Shown here: in pieces, positions 51,407 through 59,887 of the stretch | Numbering within the stretch: the first letter of the stretch is position 1 | Layout: every line of letters starts with the position of its first letter | From: Ectothiorhodospira marina | GTDB taxonomy: Bacteria; Pseudomonadota; Gammaproteobacteria; Ectothiorhodospirales; Ectothiorhodospiraceae | Assembly: GCF_900109495.1 (NCBI RefSeq) | Contig: NZ_FOAA01000006.1 | Coordinates: 79,332-143,331, forward strand | Length of the DNA stretch: 64,000 bases | Reading direction: 5' to 3' | Program-made: the position numbers and the translations under genes | The notes under the pieces: model-generated | Told to the model about the DNA's origin: nothing | Seen by the model: the letters and a program-made list of their open reading frames with translations, nothing else | Databases searched by the model: none

Positions 51407-54400
51407 TGTTCGCCGCCATTATCCGTCACGGTATCCTGGTGACGGTGATCACCCTGATCCTGGTGATTCTCGGCGTGGCGGCTGCCTTGCGCATTCCGGT
51501 GCAGATGATTCCGGATCTGGAGGTCCGCACCGTGACGATCGAGACCCGCTGGCCGGGTGCCACGCCCCAGGATATCGAGAAGGAAATCCTGATCGAGCAG
51601 GAGCGCTATCTGCGCAATGTGCCCAACCTCAGCCGCATGTCTTCCAGCGCCAACAGCGGCGCATCCGAGATCGAGCTGGAATTTCCATTCGGTGTCGACA
51701 TCACCGAAACCCTGATCCAGATCAACAATGCCCTGACCCAGGTACCGGACTACCCTCAGAACGTGGACGAACCGCGGGTGGTGGCGGCCTCGTTCTCCGC
51801 CAATGCCTTCATGTACTACCGGGTGTCCACGCTGGAGGGCAACCCGAAGGATCTCGATATCGACCTGATGAAGGACTTTGTCGAGGATGAGGTGCGTCCC
51901 CGCATGGAGGGCGTCTCCGGTGTCTCGGAAGTGACGGTCGGTGGTGGCGCCGATCGCCAGATGCAGATCATTGTGGATGAGCAGGAACTCGCCCAGCGGG
52001 GTGTCAGCCTGCTGCAGTTGCGCGATGCCATCACCGCGCGCAACCAGGATATCTCCGGCGGTGAAGTGGATTCCGGCAAGCGTCGGTACTTGCTGCGCAC
52101 TGTGGGTCGCTTCGAGACTGCCCGGGAGCTTGAGTCGCTGGTGATCGCTCGCACTGGAGACAGCGTTCTGCGTCTGTCTGATGTGGCCAGAGTGGAGCAG
52201 GGGCAGGCCCGTCAGCAGGCGGTTTCCTATGTGAACGGGCAGCGGGTCATCGGCCTTCAGGTGCGCCGAGAGAGCGGCTCCAACGTCATCGATATCAAGC
52301 GCAACATGATCGCCGAGGTGGAGCGAATCAATCGGGAACTGCTCGAGCCCGAGGGTTTGCAACTCACGCTCAACACCGATGACGTGCGTTATGTGGAGGC
52401 TTCCATCGTCAATGTCTGGACCAACCTGGGCATTGGGGCGGTCTTTGCAACCCTGGTGATGTATGCCTTCCTGCGTTCATCCAGGGCGACCTTTGTGGGG
52501 GTGGTGGGCATCCCGCTGTGTGCCCTGGCGGCATTTCTCGGGCTCATGATCACGGGTCGTACCATCAATGTGATTTCCCTGGCGGGCATCGCCTTTGCCA
52601 TCGGTATGACGGTGGACAACACCATCGTTGTGTTGGAAAACATCGAGCGTCATCGCCGCCTGGGGCTGGACCGGTTCAGGTCGGCCCTGCAAGGGGTCCA
52701 GGAGGTCTGGCCAGCCGTGCTGGCTTCCACCAGCACCACGGTGCTGGTGTTCTTGCCGATCCTGTTTATCCAGGAAGAGGCCGGGCAGCTCTATTCGGAC
52801 GTGGCCATTGCCATCTCCTCGGCCATCATTGTCTCCATGGTGGTGGCGGTCACCCTGATTCCCACCCTCAGTTCCCGCCTGAAGTTCGCCAGTGACGATC
52901 GCCATCTGCCGATGGATGAGGATGGCAATGTGCTGGGCGCCCGCTGGGAGCGGTTCGTGATCCACCGGGTTCGCTGGCTGATCGCCACACCGGTGCGGCG
53001 GCTTGCGGCAATCGTCCTGACGGTGGCTTGCAGCGCCTTGATCATTGTCTTTTTGACGCCCCCGGCGGAATACCTGCCCGAGGGTGAGGAACCCAAGACC
53101 TTTGCGGTGATGAACGCACCGCCCGGTTACAACCTGCGGGAAATGGAATCCTACGCCAAGGAAGTGGAGGCACACTTCCTGCCGCACGTAGGCGCCGATG
53201 GCGAGGCCTATGCCCGGGGCGAGACCAGCGTACCCCCTTTGCGCAACCTGAATATGCAGGTCCAGCCCACCCATGTGCGGATCATCTCGGAAACCCTCGA
53301 CCCGACGCACATCGAGGCCCTGATGGATGAGATCACCCGGTTTTACGAGGGTTTCCCGGGAATGCGGGCCTTTGCCTCCAAGGGCTCGATCATCTCCAGC
53401 AATGACGGCGGAACCCGCAGTATCAACGTGGATGTATCCGGCACCCACCTGCAGGATATTTACCAAACGGCAAACCGTGTGTATGAGCGGGCGCAGGATA
53501 TCTTCGATCGCCCCCGTATCCAGACCCAACCTTCGGCACTCACCCTGGGACAGCCGCTCATAGAGGTTCGGCCCGATTATGAGAAGGCCGCGGAACTGGG
53601 TTTGGATACCGAGGCGATTGGCTTTGCTGTGGCCTCCATGACGGAAGGCGCCTACGTGGATGACTTTTTCCTTGACGATGACAAGATCGATATCTACCTC
53701 TACGGGGAGCAGGGGCGGGATCCAGGTCTTGTGCGGCTGTCCAATGTCCTGGTGCACACGGAACAGGGGGCGACCCTGCCGTTGTCCAGCCTGGCGAGTA
53801 TCGAGGAAACCGTGGCTAGCAGCACCGTGCGAAGGGTCGACGGCCGTCGCACCGTGACACTGAATATCATCCCGCCCGATGACGTGGCCCTGGAAGCCGG
53901 TGTTGAGCGGGTCCGCGACGATCTGGTGCAGGCCATGCGCGACGCAGGTGAGGTGCCATCGGGCATCACCATGACCCTGTCCGGTGCCAGTGATCAGCTA
54001 GAGGCCACCCGGAATGCCCTCAGTGGCAATTTTCTTATTTCCCTGTCCATCGTCTATCTGCTGCTGGTGGCCATCTTCTCTCACTGGGGTTTCCCGTTGC
54101 TGATCATGACGGCCATTCCTCTGGGTATTGCCGGTGGTATCGTCGGCCTCGCCCTGATGAATCTGGTGGGTTCCATGCTGCCCGTCATCGGTCTGCAGCC
54201 GTTGCGTCAGCCCTTTGACATGATCACCATGCTCGGTTTTCTGATCCTGCTGGGGACGGTGGTAAACAACCCGATCCTGGTGGTGGATCAAGCCCGGATG
54301 AATCTTCGGCGCGCTGAGATGAGCGTGGTGGAAGCCGTGGCCCGGGCGGTGCAGACCCGGTTGCGACCGATTGCCATGACCACCCTGACCACTGTATGTG

Positions 54401-54582
54401 GGTTGTCACCGCTGGTCTTTCTGCCCGGTGAGGGAACAGAGCTGTACCGGGGCGTCGGCGTGATCGTCCTGTTCGGCCTGATGGGGGCTGCGGTGGTGAC
54501 CCTGACCTTCCTGCCAGCCCTCTCTGTCTTTGTCTTGACAAAGGGCAGTCATCGAGCGATGGACGTACGCCACGACTTGTAA
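51406..54582 (+). CDS. RND-family efflux pump (AcrB/HAE type)
   Basis: 1058 residues with the RND plan: helix 1 (GILVTVITLILVILGVAAAL), two big periplasmic loops and helix bundles near 335-500 and 880-1030. The fourth helix reads GMTVDNTIVVLENIERHR, with Asp404 and Asn405 where AcrB has two Asp; this DN form is seen in other RND branches. It is proton-driven export of unknown substrates. The adaptor is just upstream with overlapping start and stop; a small secreted Cache protein follows 45 bases on. Confidence 0.93.
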   Translation: MFAAIIRHGILVTVITLILVILGVAAALRIPVQMIPDLEVRTVTIETRWPGATPQDIEKEILIEQERYLRNVPNLSRMSSSANSGASEIELEFPFGVDITETLIQINNALTQVPDYPQNVDEPRVVAASFSANAFMYYRVSTLEGNPKDLDIDLMKDFVEDEVRPRMEGVSGVSEVTVGGGADRQMQIIVDEQELAQRGVSLLQLRDAITARNQDISGGEVDSGKRRYLLRTVGRFETARELESLVIARTGDSVLRLSDVARVEQGQARQQAVSYVNGQRVIGLQVRRESGSNVIDIKRNMIAEVERINRELLEPEGLQLTLNTDDVRYVEASIVNVWTNLGIGAVFATLVMYAFLRSSRATFVGVVGIPLCALAAFLGLMITGRTINVISLAGIAFAIGMTVDNTIVVLENIERHRRLGLDRFRSALQGVQEVWPAVLASTSTTVLVFLPILFIQEEAGQLYSDVAIAISSAIIVSMVVAVTLIPTLSSRLKFASDDRHLPMDEDGNVLGARWERFVIHRVRWLIATPVRRLAAIVLTVACSALIIVFLTPPAEYLPEGEEPKTFAVMNAPPGYNLREMESYAKEVEAHFLPHVGADGEAYARGETSVPPLRNLNMQVQPTHVRIISETLDPTHIEALMDEITRFYEGFPGMRAFASKGSIISSNDGGTRSINVDVSGTHLQDIYQTANRVYERAQDIFDRPRIQTQPSALTLGQPLIEVRPDYEKAAELGLDTEAIGFAVASMTEGAYVDDFFLDDDKIDIYLYGEQGRDPGLVRLSNVLVHTEQGATLPLSSLASIEETVASSTVRRVDGRRTVTLNIIPPDDVALEAGVERVRDDLVQAMRDAGEVPSGITMTLSGASDQLEATRNALSGNFLISLSIVYLLLVAIFSHWGFPLLIMTAIPLGIAGGIVGLALMNLVGSMLPVIGLQPLRQPFDMITMLGFLILLGTVVNNPILVVDQARMNLRRAEMSVVEAVARAVQTRLRPIAMTTLTTVCGLSPLVFLPGEGTELYRGVGVIVLFGLMGAAVVTLTFLPALSVFVLTKGSHRAMDVRHDL

Positions 54583-54627
54583 TACCGTCTGTCATGCCAA
54601 CAAAGTGAGAAGATCGAGGAGACAAAA

Positions 54628-55074
54628 ATGAAGAAGATCCTGATAGGTATTGCCGCCGCTGCCCTGATGGCCCCGGCCTTCGCCGACGAGATGGCCACCC
54701 CTGATGAAGCCAAGGCGATGAGCGAGAAGGCACAGAGCGCCGTCAACGAGATGGGTAGCGAGGCAGCCTTCGCAGCCTTCGCCGATCCGGACGGTGACTT
54801 CCAGGAGAAGGATCTCTACGTGTTCTGCATGGACATGGATGGGGTCATGCTGTCGCACGCGGTGAAGCCCGAGCTGGCCGGCAAGAACCTGCTCGATTTC
54901 AACGAATACGGCGATCTGCTGTTCCAGGATATGGTCACTCTGGCCCAGGAGTCCGGCGAAGGCTGGGTGGACTACAACTGGCCTTATCCTGGCACTGATG
55001 AGATCAAGCAGAAGACGAGCTACATCGCGAGCAACGACGAGGGCTTCTTCTGCGGGGTCGGCGCCTACAAATAA
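54628..55074 (+). CDS. Secreted single Cache-domain protein
   Basis: 148 residues with a signal peptide (MKKILIGIAAAALMAPAFA) and one Cache-type sensor domain: FADPDGDFQEKDLYVFCMDMDG, GKNLLDFNEYGDLLFQDMV, GWVDYNWPYPGTDEIKQKTSYI. Such free periplasmic Cache proteins bind small organic molecules but have no output domain. A GAGGAG ribosome site lies before the ATG. Position between an RND pump and light-harvesting genes gives no firm clue; ligand capture for either a sensor or the pump is speculative. Confidence 0.83.
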   Translation: MKKILIGIAAAALMAPAFADEMATPDEAKAMSEKAQSAVNEMGSEAAFAAFADPDGDFQEKDLYVFCMDMDGVMLSHAVKPELAGKNLLDFNEYGDLLFQDMVTLAQESGEGWVDYNWPYPGTDEIKQKTSYIASNDEGFFCGVGAYK

Positions 55075-55167
55075 CCTGATTGCCCAGCCCCGGGAAACGT
55101 TCTGGGGCCGGCGCTAACCTAGCATGGGGTGGCACAGGACGTGCTGCCCCATCCTTTCGTTATACAA

Positions 55168-55200
55168 GTCAAGTCAGCCTCACTCCGGTCGGGACTTGAC
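55168..55200. promoter_or_regulatory. Eight-base inverted repeat upstream of LH promoter
   Basis: GTCAAGTC and GACTTGAC are perfect complements 17 bases apart. The repeat ends 48 bases before the -35 hexamer, where an activator would sit. No known consensus recognised. Confidence 0.4.
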
Positions 55201-55235
55201 CTCGCGCAAGCTTTTTCGCCTTCGCCCCGGGAAGC

Positions 55236-55275
55236 TGTATCGTTTGCTTGACATCTTTTCGCGTCAACGTAGACT
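55236..55275 (+). promoter_or_regulatory. LH promoter with PpsR/CrtJ-type operator
   Basis: TTGACA (55248-55253) is a perfect sigma-70 -35 box, with TAGACT (55270-55275, 4 of 6) 16 bases on as -10. TGT-N12-ACA (55236-55253) is the exact PpsR/CrtJ palindrome and its ACA half lies inside the -35 box. A bound repressor would block polymerase, as known for aerobic repression of photosynthesis genes in purple bacteria. Confidence 0.7.
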
Positions 55276-55401
55276 TACATCCAGGCTACAGTTCGGGTGA
55301 TTCAGGCAGTCGAGATTCAGCAACGCGAATACTGTGGCAGTGCTTGGAAGATCACCGATTTCCTCAAGAAATCCGGTTTTTAAACCTAGAGGGCTTTACC
55401 C

Positions 55402-55602
55402 ATGAGCGAATACAGAGCGAGCAAGCCGAGCAACCCCGCTGACGACTGGAAGCTGTGGCTGGTAGTCAATCCAGGTACCTGGCTGATGCCGATCCTGATG
55501 ACCGTGCTGGTGGTGGCTCTGGTAGTGCACGCCTTTGTTTACAGCAATGACAGCTACAACCCGCTGACGTACGAAGTGTCCGCGGAAGCCGTTGCTGAAT
55601 AA
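55402..55602 (+). CDS. pucA: Antenna (light-harvesting) alpha subunit
   Basis: 66-residue single-helix protein. The core DDWKLWLVVNPGTWLMP is the conserved interfacial start of alpha chains, and the helix ILMTVLVVALVVHAFVY carries His43 with Ala39 four residues before, the bacteriochlorophyll ligand motif AxxxH. It pairs with the beta chain 26 bases downstream; several pairs ring up to an antenna complex in the photosynthetic membrane. The WLVVNPGTWL form looks like a peripheral LH2 (Puc) chain rather than LH1, but spectral type cannot be read from sequence. No other photosynthesis gene is in the window. Confidence 0.88.
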   Translation: MSEYRASKPSNPADDWKLWLVVNPGTWLMPILMTVLVVALVVHAFVYSNDSYNPLTYEVSAEAVAE

Positions 55603-55628
55603 TCTGACGTAATTGGAGGGTTTATACC

Positions 55629-55766
55629 ATGTATGACAGCATTTCCGGCCTGAGCGAAGAGCAGGCACAAGAATTCCACGAACAGTTCAAGACCACTTTC
55701 ACCGTGTTCATGGTGCTGGCCGCTGTGGCCCACTTTCTGGTGTATCTGTGGAGACCGTTCTACTAA
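55629..55766 (+). CDS. pucB: Antenna (light-harvesting) beta subunit
   Basis: 45-residue protein, MYDSISGLSEEQAQEFHEQF then a helix to YLWRPFY. GLSEEQAQEFH is the beta signature; His35 with Ala31 (AAVAH) is the bacteriochlorophyll ligand, and the WRP end is typical. GGAGG lies upstream of the ATG at 55629. It follows the alpha gene, whereas puf and puc operons usually put beta first. A perfect 10-base stem begins 34 bases after its stop. Confidence 0.9.
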   Translation: MYDSISGLSEEQAQEFHEQFKTTFTVFMVLAAVAHFLVYLWRPFY

Positions 55767-56238
55767 GAACGGAATGGCTGTCTTTTTGAGGCAGCGGTAC
55801 AGGTGGAGGAGTGACCGGTGTACCCGTGGTTGATCGGGCCCATCGGCTTCCTCCACCTTCCCACTTTCTTTCCGTTTCTTTCCTTGTATTCCCTACATGT
55901 GGCGAGATGAGGGCGTAGGTAGGAGTTTGACTAAAAGCATCAGGTATTGCAACCCCCTGCGCATGCTTTATCTCCAGCCCCCCGAATTTTCCGGTGTCTC
56001 CCCGACGCCACCGGCCTCTACTTCGTCAAATCCCTGACACCACGTGAAATCTGCACCTCTCATCGGTGCCGGTCCCTCTTCTGCGCGGCCGAAAACCGGC
56101 AAGGCCTGGCCGCTTCACGCAGCTTCAAAACTTGATCGACGATCCTGAGCGGCCATTGGTTGCCACCCGAGAAGGATCTGATCGAGATGGCATGCACCGT
56201 GCATCGGATGTTCCAAACAACATCAAACGGGTGCACCG
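55767..56238. other. Non-coding gap after the antenna genes
   Basis: 472 bases. Apart from the stem-loop at 55801-55858 there is a pyrimidine-rich stretch (55856-55890) and no gene I would support; a few short frames lack ribosome sites and family features. It must include the promoter for motA. Confidence 0.65.
55801..55858 (+). terminator. Long stem-loop after beta subunit gene
   Basis: AGGTGGAGGA at 55801-55810 pairs perfectly with TCCTCCACCT at 55849-55858; the 38-base loop contains the palindrome GATCGGGCCCATC-like core. No T-run, so it may be a 3' stabiliser or a Rho-type end. Confidence 0.6.
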
Positions 56239-57051
56239 ATGCGCAAGAAAATTCTCTGGGTTTTAGGTGGCTTGGGCTTTATGGCCCTGATGACCCTGTT
56301 GGCCTCCACCGTGGGTCTGGCCTGGGCCAACCTCCCTGGGCTGTTGCTTGTGGTGGGTGGAACCTGGCTAGCCTCCGTCATCGGGCATTCCCCGAAACCG
56401 GTCATGGACCTGCTCAAGCGTCTGCCTGAACTGTTCAGACAGCCTCCGGTTGTCCATCTGCCCACCCAGGATCATAAACGTCTGCTTCAGGTGGCCGATT
56501 TGTGTCGCCGTGGTCAGGTGCGCAGCGCCGAGAATACTGCCAAGGATATCGGGGACCCTTTTCTCAGAGCCGGGGCCCGGTTGGCCCTCGACCGTCATAG
56601 CGGTGACGAACTGCTGCGCATGCTGCAATGGCGCATCCGCCGCCAGAAAGAGTCGGATCATCGGGATATCCGCATCCTGCGCACCATGGCCACGTTCGCC
56701 CCGGCATTCGGCATGCTTGGTACGCTGGTGGGGCTGGTGGCCTTGTTGGGCAACCTGGGTACCTCCGGCCTGGAATACGTGGGACTGGCCATGGGGTTTG
56801 CCTTAATGAGCACGCTCTATGGTCTGCTGGCGGCCAATCTCCTCTTCAAGCCTCTGGCCCTCAAATTGGAGGATCGATCCCGGCACCAGTTGCTTTACAT
56901 GAATTTCCTGCTGGATGCGGTGCTGATGCTCCATGAGCGTCAACATCCCGTCATGATCAACGAATTTCTGGAGTCCGTTCCCCGCGATGAAGCCGTTGAA
57001 CCGGCAAGGGCACCGCTCAGAGCCTTATCACAGGAGAGGCTGAGGGCATGA
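56239..57051 (+). CDS. motA: MotA-type flagellar stator protein
   Basis: 270-residue MotA/PomA family protein. N-terminal helix pair (ILWVLGGLGFMALMTLLASTV and LPGLLLVVGGTWLAS) and the family block RILRTMATFAPAFGMLGTLVGLVALL followed by AMGFALMSTLYGLLAANLLFKPLALKL. Such proteins form the proton or sodium channel of the flagellar motor with MotB. It overlaps the next gene by four bases. No other flagellar or chemotaxis genes adjoin. An ExbB-like role is less likely because the MotB partner has an OmpA-type domain. Confidence 0.87.
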   Translation: MRKKILWVLGGLGFMALMTLLASTVGLAWANLPGLLLVVGGTWLASVIGHSPKPVMDLLKRLPELFRQPPVVHLPTQDHKRLLQVADLCRRGQVRSAENTAKDIGDPFLRAGARLALDRHSGDELLRMLQWRIRRQKESDHRDIRILRTMATFAPAFGMLGTLVGLVALLGNLGTSGLEYVGLAMGFALMSTLYGLLAANLLFKPLALKLEDRSRHQLLYMNFLLDAVLMLHERQHPVMINEFLESVPRDEAVEPARAPLRALSQERLRA

Positions 57052-57980
57052 CGACTTCTGTCTGGCGCACGACTGCAGACCACCGGAATGGCCTCGCCGA
57101 GGTCTCTTACCGGGGTCAGGAACGCGTTGAGTTCGAAGAACCAGGGCAGGGAGGGGATGGCGGTTGGACAGTGGGCTACCTGGATGTGTTGCTGGTGCTG
57201 GTAACGCTGTTTGCCGCCTTGCTGGCTGCGGCCTATCTGCAGATCGATGAACTAAAGGAGCAGTTCGCCAAGGTGGAAGGTGAACCGGAAGCCGCATACC
57301 AGCAAACCCTGGTGGATCCGGTGATGCCGGTCGCTTTTCCGGGCATCGCCTCAAAGGCTGGGATGCCCGTATGGCTCGAGGAGTCGGCCCCGCCGCCGAT
57401 ATCATCGGCATCCCATCCCGCGCCTGAACTGTTGACCCAGACCCTCCCGGCTTTGGCCACGGTGGAGGAGGCTCCGATTGTTCGTATTGAGTCGGTACCG
57501 GCGCCTATCCTGCTTGAACCTGTCGAGCCCCTGCGGATGCCGCCGGAACTCGAGGCGCTGGCCAGCCTGGTGGCGAGCCAAGGGGCAGAACAATCGCTGG
57601 AGCTGGTCATCGAGGATCATCAGGTACGTCTGGAAGTGGGTAATGACATCCTGTTCCCTTCTGGTGCAGCCCAGTTGAGTGCGGCGGGCCTGGATCTTCT
57701 GGCGGAGGTCTATCAGGTTCTTGCCCAGGAGCCATTGAGTATTATCGTTGAGGGGCACACGGATAATGTCCCCATCAATACGGAGCGATTTCCCTCCAAC
57801 TGGGAGCTATCCTCCCTGCGCGCTACCACGGTGGCCCGGCAACTCATTGAACTGGGTATACCTGCCGAGCAATTGCGCGTTGCGGGTCATGCCCACACAC
57901 GCCCCAGGGTCGCTAACGACACGCCGGAAAATCGTGCCCTGAACCGCCGCGTGAGCCTGGTGCTTGAGGTGCCCCAGTAA
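57048..57980 (+). CDS. motB: MotB-type stator protein with OmpA domain
   Basis: 310 residues. A single helix VGYLDVLLVLVTLFAALLAA has Asp46 in the ion-carrying position. A long Pro-rich periplasmic linker of about 110 residues follows (PISSASHPAPELLTQ, IVRIESVPAPILLEPVEPL), then an OmpA-like peptidoglycan-binding domain: ILFPSGAAQLSAAGLDLL, VEGHTDNVPINTERFPSNWELS and NRALNRRVSLVLEV. It starts inside the motA stop. The linker is longer than in E. coli MotB and contains no plug I can name. Confidence 0.87.
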   Translation: MTTSVWRTTADHRNGLAEVSYRGQERVEFEEPGQGGDGGWTVGYLDVLLVLVTLFAALLAAAYLQIDELKEQFAKVEGEPEAAYQQTLVDPVMPVAFPGIASKAGMPVWLEESAPPPISSASHPAPELLTQTLPALATVEEAPIVRIESVPAPILLEPVEPLRMPPELEALASLVASQGAEQSLELVIEDHQVRLEVGNDILFPSGAAQLSAAGLDLLAEVYQVLAQEPLSIIVEGHTDNVPINTERFPSNWELSSLRATTVARQLIELGIPAEQLRVAGHAHTRPRVANDTPENRALNRRVSLVLEVPQ

Positions 57981-58009
57981 AGAGATTTGTTTTATTCTTG
58001 CCTATACTG

Positions 58010-59098
58010 ATGGGCATGATAATACTCAATACCATTATGGACCTGGCGCTGACGGCCGCCCCATGGCTGCTCCTGGGGCTGTTGATCGCAGGCCTTATCA
58101 AAGGGTTTCTCTCCGAGGCCCGAATGAAGAGTTGGGTGGGTGGGGAAGGCTTCAAGGGCATTTCCCGGGCTGCCGTCATCGGTGCGCCATTGCCCTTGTG
58201 CTCCTGTGGGGCGATCCCCACTGGCCTTGCCTTGTACCGGGGTGGGGCAGGGCGAGGGCCTTCCACCGCCTTCATGATTGGCACGCCAGGGATCGGGGTG
58301 GATTCGCTGGCCATCAGCTATGCCTTGCTCGGCCCCTTCATGATGGTGGCAAGGGCGGCGGGTGCGGTCACAACGGCCGTGACCACTGGACTGCTGGTCA
58401 ACCTGAGTCGCCCCACTGTGACGCCGAGCCCCGAATCTCCTGATTCAAGCGCGACGGAAGACAGCTGTTCCAGCGGTTGTTGCAACACGGGTTGCGACGG
58501 CGATCCCAAGCCTGAACCACAGGCTGCAGCGGCAGGCGTGGCAGGGTGGCGGGTTCGCCTGGCCTCCGGCATGCGCTATGCCTTCTCCGATCTACTGGAT
58601 GACATCAGCACCTGGATACTGGCTGGGCTGATCCTTGCCGGTGCGCTGGTGGCCCTGGTGCCCCCGGAGTCCCTCTCACAATGGGGTAGTGGGCCGCTGG
58701 CCATGCTGGTGATGGCTCTGATCGGGGTGCCGCTTTACATTTGCGCTACCGCAGCCACACCGGTGGCGGCGGGAATGCTGATGGCCGGTGTCTCCCCTGG
58801 CACGGCGCTGGTCTTCCTGCTGGCGGGACCCATCACCAGCATGGCCACGCTGGGGGTTTTGCGCCGGGAAATGGGCAATCAGGCTCTGGCACTTTACATG
58901 ACCGGCATCGTGACCACCACGATCGCACTGGGGCTGACATTGGATCTGATTGTGAAGGCCAGTGGCCTGGATCTTGTTCAGCAACTGGGGGCAGCCCGTG
59001 AGCTGACACCCATGTGGCTGGAAATCACCGCTCTGGTGATCCTTCTGGCTGTGGCAATTCGCCCGGTACGCCGAGTCCTGATGCCTCGCTGGAGCTGA
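58010..59098 (+). CDS. SO_0444/YraQ-type permease, putative Cu/Zn efflux
   Basis: 362 residues with about eight to ten helices. The Cys motif LPLCSCGAIP is at 61-70, and a cytoplasmic Cys-rich loop (EDSCSSGCCNTGCDGD, near 150) holds six Cys. The second half repeats the fold (GVPLYICATAATPVAAGM). This layout matches the SO_0444 family, annotated as copper/zinc efflux transporters, and related DUF318 permeases. ATG 58010 is preferred over a TTG at 57998. Metal export is inferred from the family and the Cys loop. Confidence 0.82.
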   Translation: MGMIILNTIMDLALTAAPWLLLGLLIAGLIKGFLSEARMKSWVGGEGFKGISRAAVIGAPLPLCSCGAIPTGLALYRGGAGRGPSTAFMIGTPGIGVDSLAISYALLGPFMMVARAAGAVTTAVTTGLLVNLSRPTVTPSPESPDSSATEDSCSSGCCNTGCDGDPKPEPQAAAAGVAGWRVRLASGMRYAFSDLLDDISTWILAGLILAGALVALVPPESLSQWGSGPLAMLVMALIGVPLYICATAATPVAAGMLMAGVSPGTALVFLLAGPITSMATLGVLRREMGNQALALYMTGIVTTTIALGLTLDLIVKASGLDLVQQLGAARELTPMWLEITALVILLAVAIRPVRRVLMPRWS

Positions 59099-59142
59099 GC
59101 CATGTGTAGACATGAAGGGATGGACCTGATTGAACCACTCAC

Positions 59143-59859
59143 ATGCTAGATCAGGGGCAAGTGGCGGGCCTGGATGGTTGCCGGGGGCGATGGTTGTGCG
59201 TAATGGGTGATCCCCAGTGCCCTGAGACGATCCGCGCCCTGATCCTGGAGAACCCGGGCGATCTCCTGCGCCTGGATCCCCGTCCCCAGGTGGTGGGTGC
59301 GGACATCCCCATTGGCCTGGCAGACGCGGCGCCTCGCCGTGCCGATAGGGAGGCCCGTCAGCGCCTGGGTCGCCCGCGCGGCAGCAGCGTATTCCCGGCA
59401 CCCTTGCGGGTGATGATGAAGGCTCCATCCTACGAGCAGGCCTGCCTCATTGGTCGCCAGCAAGCGGGGCGGGCCCTGTCCCGGCAGGCCTGGAACATCA
59501 TTCCCATGATCCGGGCCATGGACGACTTCCTGCAGGCGGGTAATGACCGTCAGGCCTGGGTACGGGAGGTGCATCCTGAACTGAGCTTTCAGGCCTGGAA
59601 TCAGGGGCTGGCCATGACCCACAACAAGAAGACCCCTGTCGGGCGGCAGGAGCGACACCAGTTAGTGGAAGCGACGTTTCCAGGAGCCTACGAGGCGGCC
59701 TGCAGTGATCTGGTCAACGAACGCTACGCACCGGACGACTTGCTGGATGCCTTCGCCGTGTTCTGGACCGCGGCGCGGATTGCGCAAGGGCGCGCCATCC
59801 AACTGCCCGAGATGCCCGAGAAGGACGCGACCGGATTACGGATGGAAATAATGTTTTAA
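59143..59859 (+). CDS. DUF429-family protein
   Basis: 238 residues. The N-terminal GLDGCRGRWLCVM and VGADIPIGLADAAPRRADREARQRLG, then SVFPAPLRVMM, VREVHPELSFQAWN and the C-terminal DDLLDAFAVFWTAARI fit DUF429, a RNase H-fold family with conserved acidic residues suggesting a nuclease, never shown for this branch. It is monocistronic between the permease and the sugar dehydrogenase. Confidence 0.85.
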   Translation: MLDQGQVAGLDGCRGRWLCVMGDPQCPETIRALILENPGDLLRLDPRPQVVGADIPIGLADAAPRRADREARQRLGRPRGSSVFPAPLRVMMKAPSYEQACLIGRQQAGRALSRQAWNIIPMIRAMDDFLQAGNDRQAWVREVHPELSFQAWNQGLAMTHNKKTPVGRQERHQLVEATFPGAYEAACSDLVNERYAPDDLLDAFAVFWTAARIAQGRAIQLPEMPEKDATGLRMEIMF

Positions 59860-59887
59860 TGAACCCTACCCGGAACACGTGGATACC

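Larger units (their letters stand above)
55075..55401. other. Control region upstream of light-harvesting genes
   Basis: 327 bases with no gene. It contains an inverted repeat GTCAAGTC/GACTTGAC at 55168-55175 and 55193-55200, and the promoter with PpsR/CrtJ-type site described separately. The first 60 bases hold the 3' end of the Cache transcript, without a clear terminator. Confidence 0.75.

Noticed and set aside
51406..54582. Asp-to-Asn change in the RND pump proton relay as a defect
   Set aside because: The VDN form is common in other RND branches, so it marks subfamily rather than loss of function.
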